A DNA stretch of 64,000 nt, taken from Aporrectodea caliginosa (lineage: Eukaryota; Annelida; Clitellata; Crassiclitellata; Lumbricidae). Position 1 is the stretch's first letter, and each line of letters opens with the position of its first letter. Of the stretch, positions 10,620-21,321 are shown in pieces. The stretch lies in NCBI GenBank assembly GCA_020284085.1, contig JACEVL010000098.1:1161467-1225466 (forward strand), given 5' to 3'. The notes beneath the pieces were generated by a model. It saw only the letters and a program-made list of their open reading frames with translations, was not told where the DNA came from and did not search any database. Made by a program: the position numbers and the translations under genes.

Positions 10620-10640
10620 GTAATATTAATATTTAATAAT

Positions 10641-10697
<57 letters not shown>

Positions 10698-10813
10698 AAT
10701 AACAACAACAACAACAACAACATGACATTGACGACAATGAATAAGGATGATGGTGATGACAGTGAAACAACATCAACAACGACGATGACGATGATGTTGA
10801 AGATGATGATGAT

Positions 10814-10866
<53 letters not shown>

Positions 10867-10879
10867 TGATGATGATGAC

Positions 10880-10933
<54 letters not shown>

Positions 10934-10950
10934 AATAATATTAATAATTA
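10513..10950 (+). repeat. (TAA)n and (GATGAT)n microsatellites
   Basis: About 180 bp of TAA repeats are followed by GAT/GAC repeats, immediately upstream of the broken exon copy at 10976. The homopolymeric I, N and M frames are not genes. Confidence 0.95.
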
Positions 10951-10975
10951 TTTATAGACGTTTCTGTATGGTCGG

Positions 10976-11219
10976 CTGTCTTCCTGTTCTGCTGGGTGCC
11001 TTTCTTTACGCTAAACATCATCAACGCCGTCTGCATCCGATACAACCTGTTTGATCTATCTGTCTAGTCATCTGCCACATGATCCCGCCTTCTCTCTTCT
11101 CCTTCTTCGTTTGGCTCCTCCCTAGGATACATCAACAGCTCCCTCAATCCCACCCCATCTACACCATCTTCAACGTCGCCTTCGACCGTCTGCTCCTCCG
11201 TAGACCATGCAACAACTGA
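10976..11219 (+). pseudogene. Receptor terminal exon copy 2, broken
   Basis: Nearly the same DNA as 6313-6548 but damaged. The acceptor TTAG has become TCGG. Frame-shifting insertions introduce an in-frame TAG at 11065, after the codons for RYNLFDLSV. Further insertions disrupt the TM7 region. It cannot encode TM7 and is best read as a dead duplicate. Its 3'UTR minisatellite also survives downstream. Confidence 0.9.
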
Positions 11220-11380
11220 AGCCCACCTCCAGGTGTTACCCTGGACCGGATGTTCCGCTCTATCGGATATTCCTATGTTCCTCTATACAAGATCTTTCCC
11301 TAGACCGGAATTTTGTACCTCTATAAACCGGAAGTTGGGACTTCACTAAACCTAAAGTTGGAACTTCACTGAAGGAACAG
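11220..11380 (+). repeat. Copied 3'UTR minisatellite
   Basis: ACCGGATGTTCC, TAGACCGGAATTTTG and ATAAACCGGAAGTTGGGAC units match the 3'UTR repeats after 6548. Confidence 0.75.
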
Positions 11381-12453
11381 GCATAGTTATGTTATCCAGA
11401 AGATGGTAGAGACGTCGTCGAAGGTCTTTGATGTCGTTGAAGTTATGGATTTCCATGCAATTGTTAAACACCTCTAAAATGCTTCTCTGATATACCATAT
11501 TATACTTAGAATGTTTTGAGTGAGCCAAGTATACCACATGTAATATGCCAAAACTACATCCTATTGTCGGCTGGCAACGTCTTTAAAGTTGTCATAAGCT
11601 GCCGTTAAACTGTTGTAATAGTGAGCACAAATGAACACTTATTTAATTCTCGTATTTAACGACATCTTCTAGCTACAAAGGCTGTTGACGTCTTTAAAGT
11701 GTTTGATGTATTTCTTGGTTGATTTTTCTTGTAATGACGGATTAAGTTCATTTCTCATAAGTTTTTCTTTCTCTTTTCTTGTCTTTGATTCCGTTTCTGA
11801 TAGGATGTTGACATTTTAAAGTGCAGATTTGTAGTAATAGACAATCCCTAAAAAGAGGTGTTCAAATTCAACGATCGATGTTTACCATTCCAGTAATAAC
11901 GGCGCGTTCTTCATATACCATTCATGGATTTTATTTATTAGCGTTCTGAATGATTTCGCAATTGCTTCAATCTACAAGTCGCCAACCCTGACAGTTGTTA
12001 AAAATCGAAAATACAGATAGAGCAAATTTTGATTCCTTTTATTTATACGATATCATCAAACTCTTGCAATCAAGTCCAATATTTAATCAAGGACTCAGAT
12101 CACGCAAAATCGTCGGCGACTGCCATAAATAAGATGTGTTTAAACAATGTTAGATTAACTGGAAAATGTCAGAAAGTTTAAAATCCGCACTGGAAAGATC
12201 TAAGTGATATACTATGATCCATTTCGACACCGTAAAAATTGATTTATGTTATGCTATATATACATGTTTTCATCCATTTCGATCATTATTTCAGGCCTGT
12301 TTGTCCTAGTGAAGTAGGGTCGACGTCAGCTCTCCTGGCACCCACAATATATCTTTCACTATAATAGTAATAATAATATTAATAATAATAGTGATAATTT
12401 TGATGATGATATTTATAGACGCTGTGCGTGTATGTGTGTGTCTGTTTGGTTAG
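11381..12453. other. Diverged units plus copied receptor intron
   Basis: A P1 motif with a decayed TATA (AAAAGAGGTGTTC at 11851) leads into 11990-12453, which parallels the receptor intron 5860-6312 (shared GCCATAAATAAGATGT, minus-strand TATA unit near 12262, and the pre-acceptor TGTGTCTGTTTGGTTAG). Confidence 0.55.
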
Positions 12454-12752
12454 CTGTCTTCCTGTTCTGCTGGGTGCCTTTCTTTACGCTGAACATCATC
12501 AACGCCGTCTGCATCCGATACAACCTGTTTGATCTGTCTGGCATCTGCCACATCCCGCCTTCTCTCTTCTCCTTCTTCGTCTGGCTCGGATACATCAACA
12601 GCTCCATCAATCCCATTCCATCTACACCATCTTCAACGTCGACTTCAGAAGAGCCTTCGACCGTCTTCTACGTAGACCATGCAACAACTGAAACCCACCC
12701 ACGGATGTTCACCTGTAGACCGGATATTCTTCCAGACAGAATATTTCCCTGA
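12454..12752 (+). pseudogene. Receptor terminal exon copy 3, frameshifted at NPxxY, acceptor intact
   Basis: The acceptor (TTTGGTTAG, AG at 12452-12453) and all of TM6, loop 3 and most of TM7 are intact and near identical to 6313-6548. A single inserted base after the codons for SSINP converts NPIIY to NPIPS. The new frame, rich in S/T/P, reads on to a stop at 12750 and replaces helix 8 with about 40 unrelated residues. If spliced it would give a receptor lacking NPxxY and helix 8. Dead duplicate is the simpler reading; an alternative last exon is possible. Confidence 0.85.
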
Positions 12753-12870
12753 ACTGGATGTTCCCTAGACCGGAACTTGGACCTAATTAAACCGGAACTT
12801 TGGACCTCAATAAACCGGAACTTTGGACCTCACTAAACCGAAAGTTGGAACCTTACTAATCCAAATGTCA
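12690..12870 (+). repeat. Copied 3'UTR minisatellite with AATAAA
   Basis: Three to four CCTCAATAAACCGGAACTTTGGA-type units and the GTCATATGCTTGCTAGATAGCGTA sequence parallel 6580-6720 closely. Confidence 0.8.
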
Positions 12871-13829
12871 TATGCTTGCTAGATAGCGTAAGGTGGATGT
12901 CGACAACCTCGAGTTTAGAAGATGTCGATTAACACTGGCAACTACATGTATTAATGGGATAATTATTACTGAAAGCAACAATGCAGTGAAAGCCTTACGG
13001 AACAGTTGCTTCCCATCGACATTAATGTAATAGGATGTCTGTCATTACTCTTATTGAAATAAAAGCAATCGTGAAACGACTTAAAAGCTTCTTTCATATA
13101 GCATACATATTATATCTAGATTTAAAGAGAATGGGCAGAATAATTATGAAACTGTTTTATTTTATTTATCCAATGCTTAATGACATCTTTTAGCAACAAA
13201 GGCCGTTGACGTCTTTAAAGTTTTTGATGCATTTCAGTTCATTTTCGTGTAGTGTTTTCATCAGTTTTCTTTATCTTTTTCCGTCTTGGATTCTATTTCT
13301 GAAAGGATATTGACGACTTTAAAGTTTTTGACGTATTTAAGTTCATTTTCGAATAATGTTTTTCATCAGAATTCTTTCTCTTTTCTTGTCTTTGCTTCTT
13401 TTCTGACAGGAAGTTGCAACGATGAAATTTGACAGGTGGTTGTTCTTTTTTCCTCCTTTTTTCCTTCTTTTTTTGATATTAAAAAGAAACAAAATTAATC
13501 TTCTAGCCGTACAGGCTTTTCATTAATTTTTTGGCGACCATATAGGCTCTATTAATAACTGTTTTCTCCTCAATTTTAATCTAATTCTTATTCTTAATTA
13601 CAATATTTGCAGAGCATCACATCTATCTCTCTAAATTAACATCAAGCTATCAATTTTACATTTACAATCAATCAATGTTCAATATTCTTAGTCCATCAAG
13701 AATAGTACAAACAGATTCAATAATCAATATCAACATGACAATCAAAGCATCAATATTATTAAATGTTGATTTTATCAATTACAATTAACTCAAAATGAAT
13801 CCTAATGAAACTGCAATGAGAAGTAAATT
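12871..13829. other. Copied receptor 3' flank
   Basis: 12871-13130 repeats 6710-6950 (TGCTTCCCATCGACATTAATGTA). The rest is AT-rich with two CAAAGGCCGTTGACGTC / TTGACGACTTTAAAG pieces that resemble LINE 3'-end hairpins. Confidence 0.6.
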
Positions 13830-14022
13830 TATATAGCAGTATCAGCCACCTTAAAAGAGGTGTTCAAATTCAACGGTTTATTTTCAGCGTTTTGGTTACA
13901 ATGGCGCCTCTGCATCCACTCATTAATTTGACTAATTAGCGTTAAGCACACCATGGTTTCGCAATTATTTCACCTAAGCAGGCATAAACCCTAACAGTCG
14001 ACAGTTGTTAAAAATCAATTCC
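13830..14022 (+). promoter_or_regulatory. P1 unit, cut by an insertion
   Basis: TATATA at 13830, AAAAGAGG at 13853 (spacing 23), then TTCAACGG. The unit runs to about 14022, where the hAT-like element begins, and continues after 16072 (compare 7160-7200). Confidence 0.45.
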
Positions 14023-14280
14023 AGTGTATGCAGGCACGTAGCTATTCAAGAGGAGGCAACTTCACAGACCAATGGCCAAAATCCTGGTCATTGGGGTCAT
14101 TGGTCAATAGAAGTTCCGCAACTTGTCGGTTAATTCACCGGAATTAATTTTTTCAATGTTAATGACTTGCCCACGTAAAATCAATTCACCGGATTTAATA
14201 TTTGCAATGGTATGCATATTTGCAATGGTAATGATTTGCCCACGTAAAATAGATGGCTGTACTTTCAAGCACAATTAAGC

Positions 14281-14600
14281 TGACCGTAACCCTGACCCTA
14301 ACCGACCCTCATGTTAATATAATGACGACCCTTACCCTAACTGACCCTCACGTTAATATAATGACGACACTAACCCTAACCCTGACCCTAAACGACCCTC
14401 ACGTTAATATAATGACGACACTAACCCTAACCCTGACCCTAACCGACCCTCATGTTAATATAATGACGACCCTTACCCTAACCGACCCTCACGTTAATAT
14501 AATGACGACACTAACCCTAACCCTGACCCTAAACGACCCTCACGTTAATATAATAACGACACTAACCCTAACTCTGACCCTAAACGACCTTCACGACTTC
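14281..14600 (+). repeat. Telomere-like minisatellite (CCCTAA-rich)
   Basis: About seven units of 40-60 bp alternate CTAACCCTAACCCTGACC with a CACGTTAATATAATGACGAC segment. The CCCTAA content resembles the animal telomere repeat, but units are separated by non-telomeric sequence. The TLTLTLTDPHVNIMT frame is a product of the repeat. Confidence 0.9.
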
Positions 14601-14654
14601 AAGTTTTATAGTCCATATAGGCCTAGGTTACGTTGTGGTGTTACGCGCCGTGAG

Positions 14655-14695
14655 GATCGGTTAGGGTCAGGGTTAGGGTTAGTGTCGTCCATGCT
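14655..14695 (-). repeat. Inverted piece of the telomere-like unit
   Basis: GGTTAGGGTCAGGGTTAGGGTTAGTGTCGTC (about 14660-14690) is the reverse complement of the array unit, so the array and this piece could fold back on each other. Confidence 0.85.
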
Positions 14696-14699
14696 TTCT

Positions 14700-15085
14700 G
14701 ATGACGAAACGGTGCTTAAAAGGAAAGAAACGCGTAGAAATTTATTCCGGTGCATGAACAGGCAAGGTATAGACGCAAGAATTAAATCCGGTGAATTAAC
14801 CGACAAGTACCGAAGCTCCAGTATAATATAAAAAAGCAAGAGGAGGAAACTTCCTCAATGCTGCTACGCCTATGGGTGTGTGCAGAAGCGCAACCACAGT
14901 CTAGAAGTTCGGGGGGGGGAACCTACTATAACACACTGTCAACTATGACTGTAGGCCTACACATATTACGGCGGTTTGACTGTATTGTGGATATAAACGA
15001 CGAAAATTAAACATTCATGACATGAATAATGCGTATGACGTCATGCGAATCACAATCAGACAATAGCCTATCAAAACGCTTGTAA
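14700..15085. other. Unassigned interior of the hAT-like element
   Basis: No gene was seen; it includes the internal terminal-repeat-like GCTACGCCTATG at about 14867. Confidence 0.4.
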
Positions 15086-15087
<2 letters not shown>

Positions 15088-15144
<57 letters not shown>

Positions 15145-15146
15145 GG
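15088..15146. repeat. (TA)n microsatellite
   Basis: About 26 TA dinucleotides. Confidence 0.98.
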
Positions 15147-15429
15147 TCAAAATCAGCGTCTCTGGTTGCCGTCAGATGTCGTTATGCATTGGGGAATTTG
15201 AAGATCTCTATCATTGAGTAGATAGGGAGAATTTTTCGCGTTCAACCCTCCTCTCCCTCAATAAATGCATTTATGTAATTAAACATTTAAAATGTAGAAA
15301 AATATGACAATGCCCAATGGAAACTCCCGAAAGCTAAAAACGCCAAGAAATTTTTTCTGATCTCGTTAAACATCTTTTTAACGCTCTCGACCGACTCCTT
15401 ATAAAGCCATGAGTCAAGAACTTAACAAC

Positions 15430-15600
15430 CTAGTTAAGTAAAAATCAAAATTCAAAATTAAAAATTAAAAACTAAAAACTAAAAACAAAAAAACTAAAAA
15501 ATAAAAAATAAAAAAATAAAAAAATAAAAAATAAAATTAAAATTAAAAAAATAAATAAATAAAGAAATTAAAATTTAAAATTATTTATGCAAAAGTGTAT
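15430..15600 (+). repeat. A-rich simple repeat (AAAAATAAA)n
   Basis: Graded A-rich repeats (AAAACTAAAA, AAAATAAAA) that could be an expanded retroelement tail. Confidence 0.85.
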
Positions 15601-15699
15601 ACTACCCTGATATAGTCAATCAATATTCGTTTATTGGAAATAATCAAGCTGACAGAACCGCAACTTAATGAGTGTGTATACATGAAACATTTTTCAAAG

Positions 15700-15900
15700 A
15701 AAAAATTAAAACTGTAAACTTTGATGGATATAGTTTAAAACTAAAGAAAACAGTGATATGAAGTCAAAAAGAGGTTTGATTACCCTAGTTAAAAAGGTCT
15801 TAACTTTTCTATTTTTCAAAATAAAGAAATTCAATATTTAGAAAATGAAATTAAAACTAATATGGGACCAATTAAATTTTTCAACTTGTACATTCACCAC
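15700..15900 (+). pseudogene. LINE endonuclease fragment, frameshifted
   Basis: Across shifts in frame the translated pieces line up in order with the endonuclease of the LINE at 21322-23754: FDGYSLK, then RGLITLVKK, then NKEIQYLENEIKTNMGPIK and FFNLYIHHLLK. The counterparts there are FDGYNII, RGGLAIYIK, IEIQGIEINTLNGHLK and IFNCYITPS. Order and spacing fit, with at least two frameshifts and a stop. It is a relic of a related element, not a working gene. Confidence 0.55.
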
Positions 15901-16149
15901 TTGCTAAAATAGATAAAGAATCTTTGTGTGAACATTTAAAAGATAAACAAACCTGTTATAAAGTTTATTAGCAGTCGGTGGCAAAAGTTGGGGGACCCTC
16001 CCAACCTGCTCGACAGTTGGAGGGGACGCGTCCCACGGGTCCCATAGGGTGGTTGCGCCTATGGGTGTGTGCAGTCTAAAGTCTATTTGGACATGTTTAA
16101 ACTTTAAACTAAAGTTTATCATAATATTAATTAAAATTGCGCTTCGAAA

Positions 16150-16770
16150 AATCAACTGCGCAACTAATGGCACTCTAGCAGTGCCAGTCTCAAGCCAGGA
16201 GAACGGAGGAGGGCGAATGTAGTCATCTCTGTTAGTAAGCAACGTCGTTAGACAGCAACTAACCATTAAAGAAATTCATCTATCAGAAAGATTTTGTAAA
16301 CCTTAGTTATAAGAGATAAAGTTGAGTCGCTATTTGTAAACGGTCGTGGCAGACATTGAATGTCGCTAGCTCAGTGCAATTGCTCTTAGTCTGTCTAAAT
16401 GTCTGACATTAGTTTGAACGATTGGATTGGTAGAGGATCGGGGAATTCTCGGAATTCATGAGGGAGATCGTTCCGGAGTCGAGGTGCAGTGTGATAAAAT
16501 ATATCACACGTCTTAAATTCTTCATCCGTTCCATATTATAGAATGGATGGAGAATTTAAGACGAGTACCAACTGAGGCTAGGAGAAGGGTGATTTTGGTG
16601 GACATTCTGGTTGATCGGAATGATTTGGTGGTGATGAGGTTTTTGGGCTAAATACTACATAGGATGTGCGTATTGCCAGAGAGTTGGAGGCTAGCCAAAG
16701 ATCTTGTGGATTTTCAGCCAATGGAGTCATGTAAGATAGGATTGATATCGTAATCTTCTGCCTTAATTGG
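16150..16770 (+). repeat. P2 plus M3 block
   Basis: The P2 hairpin GGCACT-CTAGC-AGTGCC (16169-16185, perfect stem) is followed by CCAGTCTCAAGCCAGG and GTCGTTAGACAGC. The CAACGGTCGTGGCAGACATTG-type lead-in and M3 run to CAGCCAATGGAGTCA near 16726. Confidence 0.65.
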
Positions 16771-16850
16771 CGATGGTGATATCCTGCTTACAGTATAATT
16801 GCAGTTCGCTGACTAATCAACAACATGTAACGCTACGCAACTGCTGGATT

Positions 16851-17040
16851 TATATAACTATCGAAATTAACTTAAAACAGGTGTTTAGCTTCTTTCACCA
16901 TTGTGCAAACGGTGTATCACCTACAATCTCTACATCCATTCAATTATTTCAGTCATTTATTTCAGGCATAAGCAAGAGTTCAGTTAGTTTCGGATTTTTC
17001 ACTGTTCACTTTTTATTTATATAAGAGTCCAGTATTTAAC
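16851..17040 (+). promoter_or_regulatory. P1 unit
   Basis: TATATA at 16851 and AAAACAGGTGTTT at 16874 (spacing 23), then CTACATCCATTCAATTA and AGTATTTAACGACAT at about 17031. The upstream flank CATGTAACGCTACGC is the uninterrupted form of the site that holds LINE A at 19430. Confidence 0.45.
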
Positions 17041-17049
17041 GACATAATT

Positions 17050-17290
17050 ATTGTCTTCTACGTAGACCATGCAATAACTGAAGCCCACCCCGAATGTTCA
17101 CCTATAGACCGGATGTTCCTCCAGACTAGATTTTTACCTGAATTGGATGTTCCCTATACCGGAACTTGAACCTAATTAAACCGGAAGTTTAGACCTCAAT
17201 AAACTGGAAGTAGAGAACTCACTAAACCGGAAGCTGGAACACCACTAGGCCGAAAGGTCGGACCTCACTAAACCAAATGTCATATGCTTC
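17050..17290 (+). pseudogene. Fragment of receptor terminal exon and 3'UTR, copy 4
   Basis: GTCTTCTACGTAGACCATGCAA...TGAAGCCCACC is the last 30 bases of the exon (helix 8 end and stop). ATAAACTGGAAG-type minisatellite units and the GTCATATGCTTCCTAGATAGCGTA flank follow. Only the 3' end was copied or survives. Confidence 0.8.
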
Positions 17291-17650
17291 CTAGATAGCG
17301 TAGGGTTGACCTCAACAACCTCTAGTCCATAAGATGTCGGGGAGCAATTTATTTATACAGATTTTTATGTAGCGCAAGTGTAATGGCCCAGAGGATTTAT
17401 TTCTCTACTACTTGTCGACTAACACTGACAACTATTAATGGGATAATTAATACTGAAAGCAACATTGCAGTGAAAACCTTACGGAACAGTTGCTTCGCAT
17501 CGACATTAATGTAATAGGATGTCTGTCATTACTCTTATTGAAATAAAAGCAATCGTGAAACAACTTAAAAGCTTCTTTCATATACCATACATATTATATT
17601 TGAATCCTGAGAGAAGAGGCTAAACATGAAATTGGAGTCAGAAGTAAATT
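17291..17650. other. Copied receptor 3' flank
   Basis: Parallels 6720-6980 (TTGCTTCGCATCGACATTAATGTA, CTTAAAAGCTTCTTTCATAT) with one roughly 70-bp insertion at about 17342-17412. Confidence 0.65.
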
Positions 17651-18110
17651 TATATAGCAGTGCAAGCCACCTTAAAAGAGGTGTTCAAATTCAACGGTTT
17701 ATTTTCAACATTTTGGTTACAATGGCGTCTCTGCATCCACTCATTAATTTGACTAATTAGCGTTACGCACACCATGGTTTCGCAGTTAATTCAGCCCCCC
17801 CCAGGAGTTAACCCTGACATCTGACATTTAATTTAATTAAAAATCGAATCCGGTGTGCAAAATCAAAACGTACATTTTGACTTAATTGAAATGCTTGCAT
17901 TTTATCGTATATAAATCAAAAGAGAACAATGAGAATCAACTCCGCAACTAACGGCATTCTAGTAGTGCCAGTCTCAAGCCTGGAAAAAGGAGGAGGAGGT
18001 CGCTAATCATCTCTGTTAATATATGGCGTTGATAAACAGCAAATAACCATCAATGAAAGTCAGTTTGAAGAATGCTTTTGTAAACGGTCATGGCATATAT
18101 TGAATGTCGC
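17651..18110 (+). promoter_or_regulatory. P1 unit followed by P2
   Basis: TATATA at 17651 and AAAAGAGGTGTTC at 17674 (spacing 23). P2 then follows with TATATAAA near 17908, CAATGAGAATCAACTCCGC and hairpin GGCATT-CTAGT-AGTGCC near 17953. This is the same order as 6981-7440. Confidence 0.5.
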
Positions 18111-18355
18111 TAACTCAGTGCAATAGATCTAAGTCTGTTTAAATGTCTGATATTAGTTTGAACGATTGGATGGGTTTATGATCGGAGAGTTTTCATAAAT
18201 AATTATTCAGGAGTGAGGACGTTCCAGAGTTGAGGTACAGTACGATAATGATGGATCAGATGGGGAATTTTAAACGGTAGTTACTGAGGCACGGATTGGG
18301 GTGATTTCGGTGGATATTCGGGTTGATCGTGATGATTTGGTTGTGATGGGTTTCA

Positions 18356-19245
18356 GAATGTAATGTAATGTAATGTAACAAAACATTTATAAAGCGCCAC
18401 TTAAGAGTCTCTCAGAAGCGCTCAACACGTGGCCATCAAACAGCTGAAAAAAATGCGTCTTTAAGAGTTTAGAGAAAACCATATAGCCGCGTGCAGCACG
18501 CACAGACGGCGGAAGAGCGTTCCAGATCCGTGGCGCCGCAATCGAGAAGTTCCGACGAGCACAGGTGGTGGATCGAAACGAAGGTATCATCAAGTCATTT
18601 CGCGAGGCAGACCGGAGAGCCTGCCGACCAGTTTGAGTGCCAACTGGAAGGCACAGTTCAGCAATGTAGTTCGGAGCAGTACCAGTCGTAGCCTTCCAAA
18701 CCAGCGTAGCAATTTTGAATTGCACACGATCAGCAACTGGAAGCCAGTGGAGCTCATGTCGCATGTAGTCAGATATGTGTGAATATTTCGGTAGATCAGC
18801 CAGTAGTCTGGCTGCTGCATTCTGAACGAGCTGAAGTTGATGAAGACGGAACTCAGGGAGGCCCAGGAGGACCCCATTACAGTAATCAAGACGTGTGAGG
18901 ACGAAGGAGTGTATTAGCACAGCCGCAGCGCTTAGCGACAGCGTTCTCCGTATAACTCGGATCTGCCTGAGCTCATAATAGCTAATCCTGGCGATATGTG
19001 ACACATGATCAGCCATCGTAAGCCCACCATCAAGAAGCACCCCAAGGTCCCTCACAACATTACAGGACTGTCCAGTAAGGGATGCCGATGCAAGAGCATT
19101 TTTATCAATCCTACAACGTGCACGTGTTGTACCGAACCATATAAACTGTGACTTGCTCGGGTTGAGTCTAAGACGATTGGCAGACATCCAGTCGTGCACA
19201 GTCTCAAGTGCACAATGCATTTGTTGCGCGCATACCACTGAATCC
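18356..19245 (-). mobile_element. CR1/L2-type LINE, 3' part
   Basis: A 5'-truncated non-LTR element in minus orientation has interrupted the M3 block (compare 7640-7760). Its coding part is 18387-19238. The 3' end is AGCGCTTCTGAGAGACTC...GGCGCTTTATAAATG and the tail TTACATTACATTACATT. A 3'-end-only copy of the same family lies at 44577-44670. Confidence 0.85.
18387..19238 (-). CDS. CR1/L2 LINE polymerase, C-terminal part
   Basis: An uninterrupted 283-residue frame covers the end of the reverse transcriptase and the thumb region. It includes SANRLRLNPSKSQFIWFG (palm motif after the catalytic centre), LGVLLDGGLTMADHV, RLDYCNGVLLGLP, LQLVQNAAARLL, HWLPVADRVQFKI and IWNALPPSVRAA, all characteristic of CR1/L2 pols. 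The catalytic FADD box and endonuclease are missing through 5' truncation. The methionine is just the first in frame, not a true start. No function is expected. Confidence 0.85.
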   Translation of the reverse strand: MVCAQQMHCALETVHDWMSANRLRLNPSKSQFIWFGTTRARCRIDKNALASASLTGQSCNVVRDLGVLLDGGLTMADHVSHIARISYYELRQIRVIRRTLSLSAAAVLIHSFVLTRLDYCNGVLLGLPEFRLHQLQLVQNAAARLLADLPKYSHISDYMRHELHWLPVADRVQFKIATLVWKATTGTAPNYIAELCLPVGTQTGRQALRSASRNDLMIPSFRSTTCARRNFSIAAPRIWNALPPSVRAARGYMVFSKLLKTHFFQLFDGHVLSASERLLSGAL

Positions 19246-19429
19246 TCAGGTTAGACAGGACAAATACTTGAAAATCAATTCTTACTGGGATTTTCAGCCA
19301 ATGGAATCAATTAAAAAATTATTAAAATCGGATTCATGTTATAGTAATCTTCTTCTTTCTTGTGCATGGTGATTATATCCTGTTAACAATATTGCAGGTC
19401 GGGAAAAGCCCATTCAACATGTAACGCTT

Positions 19430-19977
19430 TATTATTATAACCACAGTTTAACGTCGTCTTATGACATCAAAGGCCGTTGACGACAATGCAGAAAATATAC
19501 AATACAATCATAACCAGAAACTTATAGCATCCGAACGACACCATCAAAGGTGTCAGACGAAGCTTTACAATTTCACTAATATTCAATATTTTTGCAACAT
19601 AAAGTAGCTCATCTCATACTGTCAATGATAATTATGTACTGACAAATTTCATTAACTAACAAAGCATATATGTATTATAATTGATTAAGGTATTCTTTTA
19701 AACTGTTCATGTATCTTACAAAAACACTATAATAAAAATGTTCATTATCCAAAGAAGTATACATGTATTATAATTGTTTAAAGTATTCTTTTAAACTGTT
19801 CATGTATCTAACACACATAATAAAAATTCCATTAACCAACAAAGCATACATGTATTATATTTGTTAAAAGTACTCTTTTACATTGCAACACAGTATATAA
19901 TTGCATAATAACAATGTTTTAGTAAAAGACCAATCAAAAATTTACAGATTTGAGTAAGATACAAAACCATTCACCAT
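19430..19977 (-). other. LINE A 3'UTR and terminal hairpin
   Basis: The hairpin at 19453-19484 has outer stem GTCGTC/GACGAC and inner stem GGC/GTC in LINE sense, then GTTAAAC and the TAA-rich tail. The UTR contains threefold diverged repeats around ACATGTATTATAATTG (about 19665, 19760, 19845). Confidence 0.75.
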
Positions 19978-21265
19978 TTACAAAATTTTACCTTTATTAA
20001 TTATCTTAACTAACCTATACATTTCATTCTGAAATAAATTTACTGTCAAAAGGGTTTTAATAGAAATTTCATGTTTATATAATTGACATTTATTTCTTAA
20101 AACCTCTGAAATATCTTCTTTTTTACATTCAATTAAGAGATGATGAATTGTCTCTTTGACATTACAAGTATCACACAGACCGTTTGCATGCCTTTTTATA
20201 ACGAATAGTCTTTGATTAGTATTGGCCACTCCTAAACGCAATCTAGAAATTTGGACTTCCTTATGCCTATAAGGTTCTAAATATTTTATATCTGTACTAA
20301 CAATTGGACAAATAGATTTATAAAAATGACCTTTATTATCATTACTATATTCTAGTTGCCATTTATTTACTATATAAAGTTTTATTAAAGTAAAAATTTC
20401 CCTGAAGTTCAAGATAATTAGTAGAATTTATGTGATCAATAGTTAGACCTTCTTTAGCCAAAGTATCTGCTCTATCATTGCCTGCCAGATCAATGTGACT
20501 TGGGATCCAAATAAATCTTATTTGATTAGAATTTAGTTTGCTAATGTGGTATAGTAAATCATTTAATAAAGTAGGTCTAGATTGACAGTAAGATCTCTTA
20601 ATTGATGTAAGAGCACTCAATGAATCAGAGAAAATCGCAAATTTACAATAATTGTAACACTCATTGTTTAATATCCATAAAACAGTTTCAATAATTGCAG
20701 TTAATTCAGCTGCATAAACACTGGAATTATTACACAATCTAAATTTCTTATCTACATTTAAACTAGGTACTGTGAAAGCAGCAGCAACAAGATCATCTAC
20801 TTTTGACCCATCAGTATAGATATGTACATAAGAGTCATATTTTGAAATTAATTCTAGAGCATATTGTTTTAGAAATTCAGGTTGATCGTTTTTCTTATTT
20901 ACACATTTCTTCAGAGTTAAGTCAACTTCTATTTTGTTGTTGCACCAAGGAGGGGAAGTAGGAAAGGAGGGGCTAATGAAAGATGTACTAAGTGAAGAAA
21001 AGAAGTCAGAGGTACGAGTATAGATTGAATGTTCCCTACTGTCAGATGTCCTAAAAACATTTGTCCAGTGGTTTTCCATAACTCTAGTAAAAGGGTGAAA
21101 TTTACTACCCAAAATTTTAGCTCCAAATTTTATTGAATTTTGATGTCGCCTTAAATGAAGTGGTAATTCTCCACATTCATTGTGAAGTGCTGATGCTGCA
21201 GTACCCTTTGGAACTCCACAACATAATCTAAGAGCCTCAGTTTGAATACATGTTAGTTTATCCAA
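19978..21265 (-). pseudogene. LINE A ORF2 C-terminal half: RNase H and Cys motif, frameshifted
   Basis: Two frames (20363-21265 and 19978-20412) are joined by a shift near 20400. RNase H residues are all visible: IYTDGSK (D), YAAELTAI (E), FSDSLSAL (D) and WIPSHIDLAGNDRAD (H, D). The downstream part has a zinc-binding pattern LCDTCNVKETIHHLLIEC, typical of the C-terminus of I- and jockey-type LINEs. The upstream link to the RT frame is also shifted (near 21345). RNase H would remove the RNA strand after target-primed reverse transcription. Two frameshifts make it non-functional here. Confidence 0.88.
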
Positions 21266-21321
21266 GTAAGACTTGCAGGCTGAAGAATAGGCAACATCAC
21301 CATAATCAAAAATAGACCTGA

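Larger units (their letters stand above)
14031..16063. mobile_element. hAT-like non-autonomous element (boundaries approximate)
   Basis: Compared with the uninterrupted paralogue at 7170-7200, about 2 kb has been inserted. The left end reads CAGGCACGTAGC and the right end GGTTGCGCCTATG; the latter's complement CATAGGCGCAACC is a loose terminal inverted repeat of the CA-GGCGTAGC type common in hAT elements. Flanking 8-mers AGTGTATG and GGTGTGTG fit a decayed 8-bp target duplication. A second GCTACGCCTATGGGTGTGTGCAG occurs internally at about 14867, so a shorter element may be nested. No transposase was seen; the cargo is a telomere-like array, (TA)n, A-rich repeats and a LINE relic. Confidence 0.45.

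Noticed and set aside
10464..11054. 196-residue frame rich in I, N and M
   Set aside because: TAA and GAT microsatellites running into the wrong frame of a broken receptor exon.
14253..14831. 192-residue TLTLTDPHVNIMT repeat protein
   Set aside because: Follows the telomere-like minisatellite; the frame depends on repeat length only.
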